A DNA stretch of 64,000 nt from Microbacterium aurantiacum (GCF_002872075.1 NZ_PGGU01000006.1:248001-312000); one strand, 5' to 3'. Shown: positions 43,223-54,214, counted from the stretch's first letter. The notes: generated by a model not told the origin, from the letters alone. A program made the numbers and translations.

Positions 43223-43271
43223 CGGATGGCGCTCCTGCGTGTGGTCGAGGTGGTCTGGCCTGCGCAGCGGA

Positions 43272-44459
43272 TCACGAGACTCCCAGCTGGCCGGACAGCA
43301 CCATCACCGCGGCACCGCGGAGCACGATGTCGTCCTGGGTGGTGAGCCGGATGGCGACGTCTTCGAAGACCCCTTCCAGCGTCCGCGCGTGCAGGGTCTC
43401 GATGGCGGCGTCGATGAGGATCCCGTCGAGCATCTCGGCGGGACCGGACAGCACGACCTCGGACAGGTCGAGGGCGGCGACGATGGGGGCGATGGCGATC
43501 GCCATCCGCGTGCCCGCATCCCGGAGGATGTCGTCGCGACCCTCGGGATTCTCGGCGATGGCCGCGCGGAGGCGGGTGATGCTCAGCCACGCCTCGAGGC
43601 ATCCGTCCTTGCCGCACGCGCACCGCGGTCCGCCGTCGGTTCCGACGACGACGTGACCGATCTCACCCGCCGCGTAACGGCTGCCCACGAGCGGCTGACT
43701 GCCGGTGATCAGGCCGGCGCCGACGCCCTTGCCGATCTTGATGAGCATGAAGTCCGTCTTGGCGTCGCCGAAGGTGTACTCGGCGAGCACGGCGGCGTTG
43801 GCGTCGTTGCGGGCCAGCGCGGGGAGCCCGAGATCCGCGCCCAGCTTCGCCTCGAGCGGGAAGTTCGCCCAGCCGAGGTTCGGAGAGCTCAGTACGACCC
43901 CGTCCGGGCGGACCACGCCGGGCGTGCCGATGCCGACGCCGAGCAACGGCCGGGTGGAGAGCTCGACGAGGCCTCTGGCGAGCGCGAGCGTGGCCGCGTA
44001 CGCCGCCTCGCCGTCCGGCAACTCGGGGCGGGATACTTCCTGGCGTTCGAGCACTTCGCCGTCGAGGCTCAGTACGGCGCCGGAGAAGGCGTTCGGACCG
44101 GAGAGATCGAGCCCGATGATCTGGTGCCCGGCGCGGTCGATGTCGATGAGGATCGGGGGCTTCCCCGGGCCGGCCACGGCTCGCACGCCCATCTCGATGA
44201 CGATGCCGTCCGCGACGAACTCGGCGACGAGATCGGAGATGGTGACCCTCGTCAGTCCGGTCTCGCGCGAGAGGTCGGCCCGGCTCATGGCGCCGGCGTG
44301 GAAGAGCGTCTGCAGGACGAGCGCGCGGTTGTGTCCTCTGGCGTGCTCGGGCAGCACCTTGGAGCGGGAGCGCAGGTGGCGGCCGGGGCCGAAGGCGTGC
44401 GTGTTCGCACCGGCGTGGGCAGACGGCGATGCGGAACGCGACTCATCCAATGCGGACAT
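43272..44459 (-). CDS. ROK-family transcriptional repressor (NagC-like)
   Basis: A 395-residue NagC/Mlc-type regulator. A disordered N-terminus (about 1-40) precedes a winged HTH (NRALVLQTLFHAGAMSRADL, TGLTRVTISDLVAEF). The ROK sugar-binding domain has GLDLSGPNAFSG, a LGVGIGTPGVV segment and the zinc motif AAGEIGHVVVG followed by CACGKDGCLEAW. It likely senses GlcNAc or GlcNAc-6-P and represses this operon; the imperfect palindrome covering its own start (44459-44483) is a candidate operator. It sits 28 bp after the deacylase-GH20 fusion and 49 bp before the kinase. Confidence 0.92.
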   Translation of the reverse strand: MSALDESRSASPSAHAGANTHAFGPGRHLRSRSKVLPEHARGHNRALVLQTLFHAGAMSRADLSRETGLTRVTISDLVAEFVADGIVIEMGVRAVAGPGKPPILIDIDRAGHQIIGLDLSGPNAFSGAVLSLDGEVLERQEVSRPELPDGEAAYAATLALARGLVELSTRPLLGVGIGTPGVVRPDGVVLSSPNLGWANFPLEAKLGADLGLPALARNDANAAVLAEYTFGDAKTDFMLIKIGKGVGAGLITGSQPLVGSRYAAGEIGHVVVGTDGGPRCACGKDGCLEAWLSITRLRAAIAENPEGRDDILRDAGTRMAIAIAPIVAALDLSEVVLSGPAEMLDGILIDAAIETLHARTLEGVFEDVAIRLTTQDDIVLRGAAVMVLSGQLGVS

Positions 44460-44483
44460 GTTTGTTAGTAGACCTTACGAACA
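44459..44483. promoter_or_regulatory. Imperfect palindrome, candidate ROK operator
   Basis: Arms TGTTTGTTAG and CTTACGAACA match at eight of ten positions around a 5-bp centre. It overlaps the start codon of the NagC-like gene, suiting autoregulation. Confidence 0.5.
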
Positions 44484-44487
44484 TGAT

Positions 44488-47400
44488 TTACGCAAGCCCG
44501 GCCCCGCGGCTTGCGGGGAGGGTTACCGAAACGTTATGCGTCTCGGGTGGGTGCCCATCATATGGCTTCGCGCGCTCCAGGAGCACGCTGACGAGGCCCG
44601 CCACGATCTCCTCGCGCGCCGCGATCGTGAGCGGCTTGCCGGGTATTCCTGGGCGCCGCTGATCCGGCGTCGGACCGTCGAGCGGGCGGTAGGCGACACC
44701 CGCGACGGCGAGCCGGCGCAGATGCACCTGCAGCCGTCGTGCGAAGTCGTCGAACGCCCCGGGCTCGCCGCCGTCCCACAGCCGCTCGGCCGTCGCCGCG
44801 AGGCGCGGGAACATCGCGAAGTCGACCCTTTCGCGGGTCGGCAGATGCTCGGTCCAGACGTTCGCCTGGCCGCCGAGCGCGCCCTCCTCCACACGCAGCG
44901 AGTATGCGCGTTCGATCGTCAGCGGCGGCCCGACGCGAATCGGCTCTTCGGCGGAGTCGGATTGCGGGTAGTCGAGATACACCTGGAGGTCAGGGCAGGC
45001 GATCACCGGGATGCCTCGGCGCAGCGCCTCCCGCATGGCCACAGGGCCCCGCCAAGCGAGGATCCGCACGCCATCGGGAACATCGCCCTCCAGCACCTCG
45101 TCCCAGGCGAGGGCGGTGCGGCCGCGAGCGCGCACGTGCGCGGCGAAGTGCGCGGTGAACCACGGCTGGATCTCGTGCGGCGACGAGAGGCTGAGCTGCC
45201 GCATCCGCTCCGCCGCGGCCGGGCTCTGCTGCCACTCGGTCACCGGCACCTCGTCGCCTCCGATCCCGATCCACTCCGAGTCGAACAGGTCGCACAGCGC
45301 GTCGATGGCCGCCCGGCCGAACGCCAGCGAGGCCTCGGTCAGCGCGAGCGTCCGCGGGTTGACGCCGAACCGCTCCCACGGGGTCGTGGCGGGCTCGGCC
45401 GCGTCGAGATTGCCCAGCTCCGGATAGGCGGCGAGAGCGGCCTGCACATGCCCAGGCAACTCCACCTCGGGTACCAGCGTGACGAAGCGCTCGGCGGCGT
45501 AGGCGACGAGCTCGCGCAGCTCGGCATCCGCGTAATGGCCCTCGTGCACACCCTGCTCGACGGTCGCCCGCTCGCCGTGCCCCCGTTGCGTCGCATCGCG
45601 GCGAGCACCGATCTCCGTCAGGCGCGGGAACCCGGGAACCTCGAAACGCCATCCCTGGTCGTCGCTGAGATGCAGGTGGAGAACGTTCAGGTGGTGGTCG
45701 GCCAGCAGGTCGACGATGCGGCGGATGTCGGCTGCCGGGCGGAAGTGGCGCGCGACGTCGAGCATGACGCCGCGCCAGCCGTACGCCGGCGCCCCCTCCC
45801 ACACTCCGGCGGGGATACGCGCCTCGGTGTCCTCCGGTGGGCGGAGCTGGCGGAAGACGGTGGCGCCGCGGAAGATCCCGGCGGCCGTCGCACCGCGGAT
45901 CTCGACGCCGTCGGCCGCGACCGTCACCCGGAACGCCTCTGCACCGGAGCGAGCTCGGGCGAAAGCCGCATCGGCGAGTCCCGCGTCGAGCACGAGGGTG
46001 ATCGCGGGGGCACTGTCAGCGGGGGCACTGTCAGCGGGCGTGGGGTCCGTGCCGCCACCGAGTATCGCGACCGTGCCCGCCAGTTCGGCGCCGGCCGGCT
46101 CGGCGCCGGCGACGATCGGCGTCCGCGGCGTCCAGACGAAGCCATCGGAATCGTGGATCACCGCGTCGATGCGGGGCAGTGTCGCCCGGTGCGCCGGTGG
46201 CGGCATCCGCAGGGCGCGCCCAGCCGTCGTTCCGGTGACCGCCCCGTCCTCGACGACCGTGACTCCGCCGACCAGTACCTCGATGATGCCCACCGGCGGT
46301 GAGTGCGGGGCGTCGAAGGTCGCCCCTGCCGCGACCGTCTCGGGGTCGAAGAGCACGAGGTCGGCTGTCGCTCCGACGCGGATCACGCCACGCGGCGCGT
46401 CGCCTCGATGCAGCCCGAGACGCTCGGCCGGGGTGCCGGAGAGGTGCCGCACCGCCTCTTCGAGCGTGAGCACGCCCAGGTCTCGCACGTAATGCCCGAG
46501 GTAGCGAGGGAAGGTGCCGCGTGCGCGCGGATGCGGCCGTGCGCCGATGAGGATGCCGTCGCTGCCGCCGGTGTGGCGCGGATGGCGCATGATCGCCCTG
46601 ACGTTGCCCTCGTCGCCGACGTGCATGAGGATGCTGGTCGCCCCGGCATCCCGAACGATCGTGTCGAGCACGACGTCCACCGCACGCCGACCGCTGTCCT
46701 CGGCGATCTCGGCGATCGTACGCCCGACGAGCGTTCCGAGGGCGGGGTCTCCGGTGCCGGCGATCTGGATGCTGTCCCAATCGGCCCGTTCGCCGTGGAA
46801 GCCGTCGCATCCGATGCCCTCCAGCTCGACGCGCACGCGCTCGCGGGCCTCGGCGTCGAGGCCGGCGATCACGCCCAGGAGGTCGCCGCTCTCCGCGAGG
46901 CGGCTGGGGAGCAGTGACGCGAGCGTCGTCGAACCCGGCAGGTACGGATAGGTGTCGAGCGTCACGTCGACCCCCTCTGCGATCGCCTCATCGATGAGCG
47001 CGAGCAGGTCGTCGGCGCGACCCCGGTTCGGCGCGAAGTTCATCGTCGCGTGGGTCAGGTGGATCGGGCAGCCCGTGCGCCGGCCGATGTCGAGCACCTC
47101 CCGGTACGCCGAGAGAGCGGCACCGCCGTAGCTGCGGGTGTGCGGCGCCCAGTACCCGCCGCGTTCGGCGACCACCCGGCAGAGCGCCTCCAACTCGGCG
47201 ATGTCCGCGTGCATCCCCGGCGTGTAGGTCAGACCGCTGGACATTCCGAACGCCCCCGCATCGAGCGCCGCACCGAGGAGGCCGCGCATCGCCTCGATCT
47301 CCTCGGCCGTCGCCGGCCGGTTCTCGTGCCCGACGACGATCATGCGCAGGTTGCCCTGCGGGACGAGGACTGCTGCGTTCCCCACGGTCGCGACATCGAT

Positions 47401-47847
47401 CGCATCGAGGAGATCGTCCATCGAGCGCCAGGGCACCGCGGCCGGCGTTCCGTTCCAGCCGGCGATCTGTGCAGGGATGACGGATGCTGCGGCATCGTCG
47501 AGCGGCGCGTAGCCGAGCCCGTCCTGCCCGAGCACCTCGGTCGTGACGCCCTGCAGGATCTTCGCGTCATGAGCTGCGCCGGTCAGCACAGCGAGGTCGC
47601 TGTGGGCGTGCATGTCGATGAATCCGGGCGCGAGGACGACGCCTGCGGCGTCGACCTCGACGGCGCCGTCCGGCAGCTCGAGCGTGTCGGCGGCTGGAGG
47701 GTCCGTGAGGGGCAGCACCGCGACGATCCGCGCCCCCTCGACGGCGACGTCGGCACGGTACCGGGGCGCGCCGGTGCCATCGACGACCGTCGCCCCTCGG
47801 TACACGCGCACGCGCCCCGCGGCGGCCTGCTCAGCGCTCAGAAGCAT
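44488..47847 (-). CDS. Fusion of N-acyl-D-amino-acid deacylase (amidohydrolase) and GH20 beta-N-acetylhexosaminidase
   Basis: A single open frame of 1119 residues. Residues about 12-545 form a D-aminoacylase-type amidohydrolase: GFIDMHAHSDLAVL (His80, His82), the GVTTEVLGQDG loop, PIHLTHATMN, and a C-terminal composite-barrel return ending TTAGRALR. Residues about 550-1119 form a complete GH20: an N-terminal GH20b-like domain, HLHLSDDQGWRFEV, and the catalytic Asp865-Glu866 in GIGGDEVPVTEW. No stop separates them; an internal ATG at 46206 (residue 548) could start a separate GH20. The ATG at 47847 overlaps the upstream PLP-enzyme gene by 10 nt. No signal peptide, so it probably acts on imported material. 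Stand-alone deacylases are about 480-530 aa, so both halves are full length. Confidence 0.88.
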   Translation of the reverse strand: MLLSAEQAAAGRVRVYRGATVVDGTGAPRYRADVAVEGARIVAVLPLTDPPAADTLELPDGAVEVDAAGVVLAPGFIDMHAHSDLAVLTGAAHDAKILQGVTTEVLGQDGLGYAPLDDAAASVIPAQIAGWNGTPAAVPWRSMDDLLDAIDVATVGNAAVLVPQGNLRMIVVGHENRPATAEEIEAMRGLLGAALDAGAFGMSSGLTYTPGMHADIAELEALCRVVAERGGYWAPHTRSYGGAALSAYREVLDIGRRTGCPIHLTHATMNFAPNRGRADDLLALIDEAIAEGVDVTLDTYPYLPGSTTLASLLPSRLAESGDLLGVIAGLDAEARERVRVELEGIGCDGFHGERADWDSIQIAGTGDPALGTLVGRTIAEIAEDSGRRAVDVVLDTIVRDAGATSILMHVGDEGNVRAIMRHPRHTGGSDGILIGARPHPRARGTFPRYLGHYVRDLGVLTLEEAVRHLSGTPAERLGLHRGDAPRGVIRVGATADLVLFDPETVAAGATFDAPHSPPVGIIEVLVGGVTVVEDGAVTGTTAGRALRMPPPAHRATLPRIDAVIHDSDGFVWTPRTPIVAGAEPAGAELAGTVAILGGGTDPTPADSAPADSAPAITLVLDAGLADAAFARARSGAEAFRVTVAADGVEIRGATAAGIFRGATVFRQLRPPEDTEARIPAGVWEGAPAYGWRGVMLDVARHFRPAADIRRIVDLLADHHLNVLHLHLSDDQGWRFEVPGFPRLTEIGARRDATQRGHGERATVEQGVHEGHYADAELRELVAYAAERFVTLVPEVELPGHVQAALAAYPELGNLDAAEPATTPWERFGVNPRTLALTEASLAFGRAAIDALCDLFDSEWIGIGGDEVPVTEWQQSPAAAERMRQLSLSSPHEIQPWFTAHFAAHVRARGRTALAWDEVLEGDVPDGVRILAWRGPVAMREALRRGIPVIACPDLQVYLDYPQSDSAEEPIRVGPPLTIERAYSLRVEEGALGGQANVWTEHLPTRERVDFAMFPRLAATAERLWDGGEPGAFDDFARRLQVHLRRLAVAGVAYRPLDGPTPDQRRPGIPGKPLTIAAREEIVAGLVSVLLERAKPYDGHPPETHNVSVTLPASRGAGLA

Positions 47848-49055
47848 GTCGCCACCGCCCCGATCACGCGTGGATCGGCGGCATCCGGATCGTCGATCAC
47901 CGCGACGACCCGCCATTTGTCGAACGCCGTGCACGGATGCGAGAGTCCGAGCCGCACCACGTCGCCGACGTTCACGGTCGAACCCGGGGCGAGGGCGAGG
48001 AAGGCGTGCTGATCGTTGAGAGCCGTGATCCGGCCCGGCACAGTCTGCGGCGCGGGCAGGTCGATGTCGAAGGGCACGTCGCGCCGGCCGGCATCGAGCA
48101 GCGCGAGCCCCTCCTCCGGCTGCGAGACCACCCTCGCCCAGGCATGCATCGCGGAGCGCAGGGGCGGCGTGCCGAGCAACGGGCCGAACGGCGACATCCG
48201 TGAGTAGAAGCCGTCATCATGGATCTGGAAGGCCCCCGAGCGCAGCACCAGGTCGGCGTCGTCGCCGTGCGCGCCGAGCACCGCGGCCACGCGATCGGGG
48301 AAGGAGCTCCCCCCGGCGGTCAGGACCGGACGCATGCCGTCGGGATAGTCGAGTCGCTGATGCAGGTCGACGAGTGTGTGCAGAAATGCGTCGACGGCGG
48401 CCACGGAATCCGCGGAGCGGTCGGGTCCGAACGGACCCTCGTACCCCGCGACGCCGGCGAGGCGGAGCCCCGGGGTCGCTGAGATGGCCGCGGCGATCCG
48501 TTCTCCTTCGGCGATGGTGCGCGCTCCGGTACGGCCGCCCGTTCCACCGAGCTCGACGAGCACGTCGAGGGGACGGCCGGCGCCGACGAGCGCATCGGCC
48601 AGAATCCCGACCGTGGCCGGCGAGTCGGCCCAGCACAGGATGCGCAGCTGCGGATCCGCGTCCAGCAAAGCCCCGAGCCGCCTCGCGGCCGCACGATCGA
48701 CGACGGCGTTGGCGATGAGCACGGTCGGCACGCCCGCCTCGACGGCCACCTCGGCCTGCCACGGCGTGGCCACCGAGATCCCCCAGGCGCCGGCGTCGAG
48801 CAGTCGTTGCCAGAGGGCAGGCGCCATCGTGGTCTTGCCGTGCGGGGCGAGGAGGATCCCCTGGCTCGCGGCCCAGGAGAACACCGTCGCCTCGTTGTGC
48901 GCCATCGCGGATTCCTGCACCGTGAGCACGGGGGACACCAGATCGGAGAGGCGCAGTCCGGCCCCTGCGATATCGGAGAGGCGCATCCCGGCGACGTGGG
49001 CCGGAAAGCCCTTCGTCCGCACGCCGAGAACCGGATCCGGAATTTGTAGAGGCAT
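47838..49055 (-). CDS. D-serine dehydratase-like/D-threonine aldolase-like PLP enzyme (DSD1 family)
   Basis: A 405-residue fold-type III PLP enzyme. The alanine-racemase-like barrel has the PLP lysine in APHGKTTMAPALWQ. The C-terminal domain has HPCTAFDKW, the His-x-Cys zinc ligands of eukaryotic-type D-serine dehydratase and related D-amino-acid deaminases/aldolases. It should act on a D-hydroxy-amino acid such as D-serine or D-threonine. It heads the amino-sugar operon, overlaps the deacylase-GH20 gene, and is divergent from RidA, which detoxifies enamines made by PLP dehydratases. TAGCGT six bases before the ATG suggests a leaderless mRNA. Confidence 0.87.
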   Translation of the reverse strand: MPLQIPDPVLGVRTKGFPAHVAGMRLSDIAGAGLRLSDLVSPVLTVQESAMAHNEATVFSWAASQGILLAPHGKTTMAPALWQRLLDAGAWGISVATPWQAEVAVEAGVPTVLIANAVVDRAAARRLGALLDADPQLRILCWADSPATVGILADALVGAGRPLDVLVELGGTGGRTGARTIAEGERIAAAISATPGLRLAGVAGYEGPFGPDRSADSVAAVDAFLHTLVDLHQRLDYPDGMRPVLTAGGSSFPDRVAAVLGAHGDDADLVLRSGAFQIHDDGFYSRMSPFGPLLGTPPLRSAMHAWARVVSQPEEGLALLDAGRRDVPFDIDLPAPQTVPGRITALNDQHAFLALAPGSTVNVGDVVRLGLSHPCTAFDKWRVVAVIDDPDAADPRVIGAVATCF

Positions 49056-49061
49056 CTAACA

Positions 49062-49074
49062 ACGCTACTAGGCT
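49062..49074. promoter_or_regulatory. Back-to-back leaderless -10 elements, DSD1-like gene and ridA
   Basis: Minus-strand TAGCGT (49062-49067) stands six bases before the ATG at 49055. Plus-strand TAGGCT (49069-49074) stands six bases before the ATG at 49081. They are one base apart in a 25-bp intergenic region, so polymerase binding should be mutually exclusive. Confidence 0.55.
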
Positions 49075-49080
49075 GACGAC

Positions 49081-49485
49081 ATGACTGCGAAGACCCGCGT
49101 TTCCACTGAGGCCGCACCGGCTCCCGCCCACACCTTCTCGCAGGGCGTCCGCAAGGGGCCGATCGTCCAGATCTCGGGCCAGGGCCCCGTCGATCCTGTG
49201 ACGAACGAGTACCTCCACCCCGGCGATGTCGCCGCGCAGACCACGCGCACGCTGGAGAACGTGAAAGCGATCGTCGAGGCATCCGGTGCCACCTTCGACG
49301 ATGTCGTGATGCTCCGCGTCTACCTCATCAAACGCGAGGACTTCGCGATCATGAACGAGGCATACGGCGCCTTCGTCGCCGCGCACACCCCGAGCGGGGT
49401 ACTCCCCTCCCGGACCACGGTGATGACCGGACTGCCCCGCGAAGAGATGCTCGTCGAGATCGACGGCCTCGCCGTCGTCGCCTGA
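49081..49485 (+). CDS. RidA-family enamine/imine deaminase
   Basis: A 134-residue RidA/YjgF protein. VQISGQGPVDPVTNEYLHPG, the NVKAIVEASGATFDDVVMLRVYL segment, LPSRTTV with the substrate-binding Arg, and VEIDGLAVV at the end are typical. It hydrolyses reactive 2-aminoacrylate-type enamines to keto acids. Its divergent neighbour is a D-serine-dehydratase-like enzyme that would generate such enamines, giving a coherent pair. Trimeric and cytoplasmic in known members. Confidence 0.92.
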   Translation: MTAKTRVSTEAAPAPAHTFSQGVRKGPIVQISGQGPVDPVTNEYLHPGDVAAQTTRTLENVKAIVEASGATFDDVVMLRVYLIKREDFAIMNEAYGAFVAAHTPSGVLPSRTTVMTGLPREEMLVEIDGLAVVA

Positions 49486-49588
49486 GTACGCACGGCGCCG
49501 GAGCCCCAGCGACCTTTACCTCCCCGTTACCTGCCATCCCGTATCATAAGGAGACAGGACACGTTATGTGAACCGGGGGGTGATGTGC

Positions 49589-51076
49589 GTGACCGATCTG
49601 ATTTCCGCGCCTGATGCGAAGGCTGGGGCGCCCGGCGATACGCCCGCACCCACCGAGGTCCTCACCTCGATCGATGGCGCACCGCCCGCGGACGGCACTC
49701 AGTCGCTCGCCTGGGTACCCGTCGAACCGAAGCCGAAGAAGAAGCGCCTCGCGCTCTGGATCGGCATCGGACTCGGCGTCTTCGCCCTGGGCGCAGGTGC
49801 GGCGTCCGCGATCCTCATCGCGCCCGGCACGACCGTCGCCGGCATCCCCGTCGGGTGGCTGACACCCGGCGCGGCCGCCGACGCCGTCGACGCGCATCTC
49901 GCCGGCACGGAGATCACGCTCACCGGAGACGGTGAAGGAGCGGTGCTGACCGGCGCGGACCTCGGGGCGAGCATCGACGCCGCCGCTCTGGCCGACAAGG
50001 CCTTCGCAGAGCGCCCCCTGTGGAACCTCGGGGCGTGGATGGGCGACCCCATCGCCGCCGACATCACCCTCGACCCGGCCAAGGCCGAGAGCGCCCTGCG
50101 GGCCGCCGTGCCGTCGAGCTTCGATGACCCGGTCGACGCCGGCGTCTCGTTCGACGCGACGAGCGGAACCTACGTGATCACGCCCGGCGAAGCCGGTACG
50201 GCGATCGACATCGAGGCGCTGACCGCCGCGATCGTCGGCACCGTCGCCGATGGCCGCAAGAACCTGGACTTCCCCGGCGGCCCCGCCGAGGCTCTCCCCG
50301 CCGTCTCCGACGACGACGCCACCGCGACCGCCGGCACCCTGAACTCGATGCTCACGACGATCGGCTTCTACGTCGGCACCGAGCGCACCGTGCCCGTCGC
50401 ACCGGCCGTCGCCGCCACCTGGCTCAAGGTCATCGATGTCGACGGAAAGCTGGTGATCGAGGCCGACCGGGCCGCGATCCAGGCCGCCGTCGACGGTCTC
50501 GCCCCGCTGATCCATCGCCCACCTGTGAACGCGCAGGCGGTCGTCAACTCGTCCGGCTCCGTGCTGGAAGAGCTCACCACAGGCGTCACCGGTCGCGATC
50601 TCGGAGACGTCTCCGGAGCGGCCGACGACTTCGCGGAGTTGCTGGAGGGCGGTGAGGCGGTCTTCACCGTCCCGGTCACCGAGACCCCGTTCGTCACGGC
50701 CACCCTGCATCGCCGGATCGACGTCAACCTCAGCAACCAGACCGTCACGGTGCTGGAGAACGGTGCCGCGGTCGACTCCTGGGAGGTCTCCTCCGGGGCG
50801 GGCGAGTTCGCCACCCACACCGGTTCGTTCGCGGTGGGATGGAAGACGACGAGCCAGAACATGGGCAACCGCGACCTCACGCAGGCGCCGTTCTACTTCC
50901 AGCCCGACATCAAGTGGGTCATGTACTTCAACGGCGACGAGGCCTTCCACGGCGTCTACTGGCACTCCAACTGGGGCACTCCGATGAGCCACGGTTGCGT
51001 CGGAATGCCCGAGTGGCGCGCCGCCTGGCTCTTCGACTGGGCCCCTGAGGGCACCGAGGTCAACGTCCACTACTGA
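49589..51076 (+). CDS. L,D-transpeptidase (YkuD) with N-terminal membrane anchor
   Basis: A 495-residue cell-wall enzyme. A cytoplasmic N-terminus (1-50, ending KPKKKRL) is followed by one membrane helix (about 54-77), so the rest is outside. Residues about 80-370 are repeat-like beta domains resembling peptidoglycan-binding/VanW-associated modules. The C-terminal YkuD domain starts near 375 (RRIDVNLSNQTVTVLENG) and has the catalytic motif HSNWGTPMSHGCVGMPEW with Cys470. It makes 3-3 crosslinks or attaches proteins to peptidoglycan. GTG 49589 fits GGGGGG eight bases upstream; GTG 49568 or 49580 and ATG 49583 are in-frame alternatives. Confidence 0.9.
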   Translation: MTDLISAPDAKAGAPGDTPAPTEVLTSIDGAPPADGTQSLAWVPVEPKPKKKRLALWIGIGLGVFALGAGAASAILIAPGTTVAGIPVGWLTPGAAADAVDAHLAGTEITLTGDGEGAVLTGADLGASIDAAALADKAFAERPLWNLGAWMGDPIAADITLDPAKAESALRAAVPSSFDDPVDAGVSFDATSGTYVITPGEAGTAIDIEALTAAIVGTVADGRKNLDFPGGPAEALPAVSDDDATATAGTLNSMLTTIGFYVGTERTVPVAPAVAATWLKVIDVDGKLVIEADRAAIQAAVDGLAPLIHRPPVNAQAVVNSSGSVLEELTTGVTGRDLGDVSGAADDFAELLEGGEAVFTVPVTETPFVTATLHRRIDVNLSNQTVTVLENGAAVDSWEVSSGAGEFATHTGSFAVGWKTTSQNMGNRDLTQAPFYFQPDIKWVMYFNGDEAFHGVYWHSNWGTPMSHGCVGMPEWRAAWLFDWAPEGTEVNVHY

Positions 51077-51111
51077 GCGCGGCCCGCATGCCGGGCCGGA
51101 CAGTGGAACGA

Positions 51112-51145
51112 GAAGAGGGTGGATGCCGTGGCATCCACCCTCTTC
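51112..51145. terminator. Bidirectional terminator between L,D-transpeptidase and icd
   Basis: A 15-bp perfect stem (51112-51126, GAAGAGGGTGGATGC, with 51131-51145) and a 4-nt loop. It ends the two convergent genes. Confidence 0.85.
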
Positions 51146-51157
51146 CTGTTCTGTCGA

Positions 51158-53377
<2,220 letters not shown>

Positions 53378-53472
53378 CTGGAGGTTCTCCGTTCGCGAGG
53401 GCAAATTGTCTCGACTCCAAGATACCTGAGGCGTTGTCTCGACGTTTGCGTGTGCACTTCGCCGGTAGGGGT

Positions 53473-53478
53473 TAGCCT
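53473..53478 (+). promoter_or_regulatory. Candidate leaderless -10 (TAGCCT)
   Basis: TAGCCT is six bases before ATG 53485; a GGGAG in between is too close to the ATG for a normal ribosome site. Confidence 0.45.
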
Positions 53479-53484
53479 GGGAGC

Positions 53485-53943
53485 ATGTCCGAACTGCGCA
53501 TGGTCGAACTCTCCGCTGCGACGATCGTCGCCGTGAACAACCTGTCGCTCAAGCCCGGGCAGGAGCAGTACCTCGCTCCCGTGTCCTACGGGATTGCGGC
53601 GACTGTCATCAATCCGCAGACGTCCTGGCAGCGGGTCGTGCTCGATCGCAACGAGGTCGTCGGCTTCGTGAGCGCGAGCTTCGATCCAGATGCCCCGGAA
53701 GAGCACTTCAGCTCGGTGCTGTGGCGGATCAACGTCGACGCCGACGATCAGGGGCGCGGGGTCGGCCGGTTCGCCGTCGAGAGCCTGATCGAAGAGGCGC
53801 GCACGCGCGGCGTCGATCACGTCAACGTCATCTACGAGGCCGGCGACGGCGGCCCCGAGGCCTTCTTCCACCGTGTCGGTTTCACGCCGGTGGGCGAAAC
53901 CGAGTACGGCGAGATCATCGCCGAGATCCGTCTCGCCGACTAG
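53485..53943 (+). CDS. GNAT-family N-acetyltransferase
   Basis: A 152-residue single-domain acetyltransferase. The acetyl-CoA loop is [20 protein letters not shown] (Q/R-x-x-G-x-G/A pattern), followed by [21 protein letters not shown]. It resembles diamine/streptothricin-type GNATs, but the acceptor is unknown. A monocistronic unit: a strong terminator follows 57 bp downstream. Confidence 0.88.
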   Translation: MSELRMVELSAATIVAVNNLSLKPGQEQYLAPVSYGIAATVINPQTSWQRVVLDRNEVVGFVSASFDPDAPEEHFSSVLWRINVDADDQGRGVGRFAVESLIEEARTRGVDHVNVIYEAGDGGPEAFFHRVGFTPVGETEYGEIIAEIRLAD

Positions 53944-53999
53944 AGCGGCGGCGGGGTCTCGAATCCCCTCCCCCATCGAGACCTCGTCGCCTTAGTCCC

Positions 54000-54036
54000 A
54001 GCCCCCGACGTGCTCCGTGCACGCCGGGGGCTTTTT
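54000..54036 (+). terminator. Intrinsic terminator after the GNAT gene
   Basis: AGCCCCCG (54000-54007) pairs with CGGGGGCT (54025-54032), followed by TTTTT (54032-54036). The clearest rho-independent terminator in the window. Confidence 0.9.
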
Positions 54037-54057
54037 GTCGGCGCCCGCAACAAAAGT

Positions 54058-54087
54058 TTGCACATCGGCTCGGACTCGGCCTATCAT
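54058..54087 (+). promoter_or_regulatory. Promoter of the alpha-xyloside ABC operon
   Basis: TTGCAC (54058-54063) and TATCAT (54082-54087) with an 18-bp spacer. The predicted start is near 54094, just upstream of the LacI-type operator. Confidence 0.65.
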
Positions 54088-54104
54088 CGATCTCAGTTCG
54101 CGTA

Positions 54105-54118
54105 TCGAAGCGCTTCGA
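54105..54118. promoter_or_regulatory. LacI-type operator TCGAAGCGCTTCGA
   Basis: A 14-bp perfect palindrome about 11-25 bp downstream of the predicted transcription start, a road-block position. The core 12-mer is identical to that at 6733-6744. No LacI-family gene is in this window. Confidence 0.8.
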
Positions 54119-54214
54119 CACTCCTGGATCCGACCAGGACGAAACGTCCGCGAAGGCGTCACCCGACCCACCGAAGTGTCCGGCCTCTGGGCCACCGAGA
54201 AAGGAGTGCCGACG

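Noticed and set aside
43245-43262. GGTCTGG-containing stretch considered as a DasR/NagR box
   Set aside because: Only one half resembles the consensus and it lies between kinase and repressor genes; the palindrome at 44459-44483 is better.
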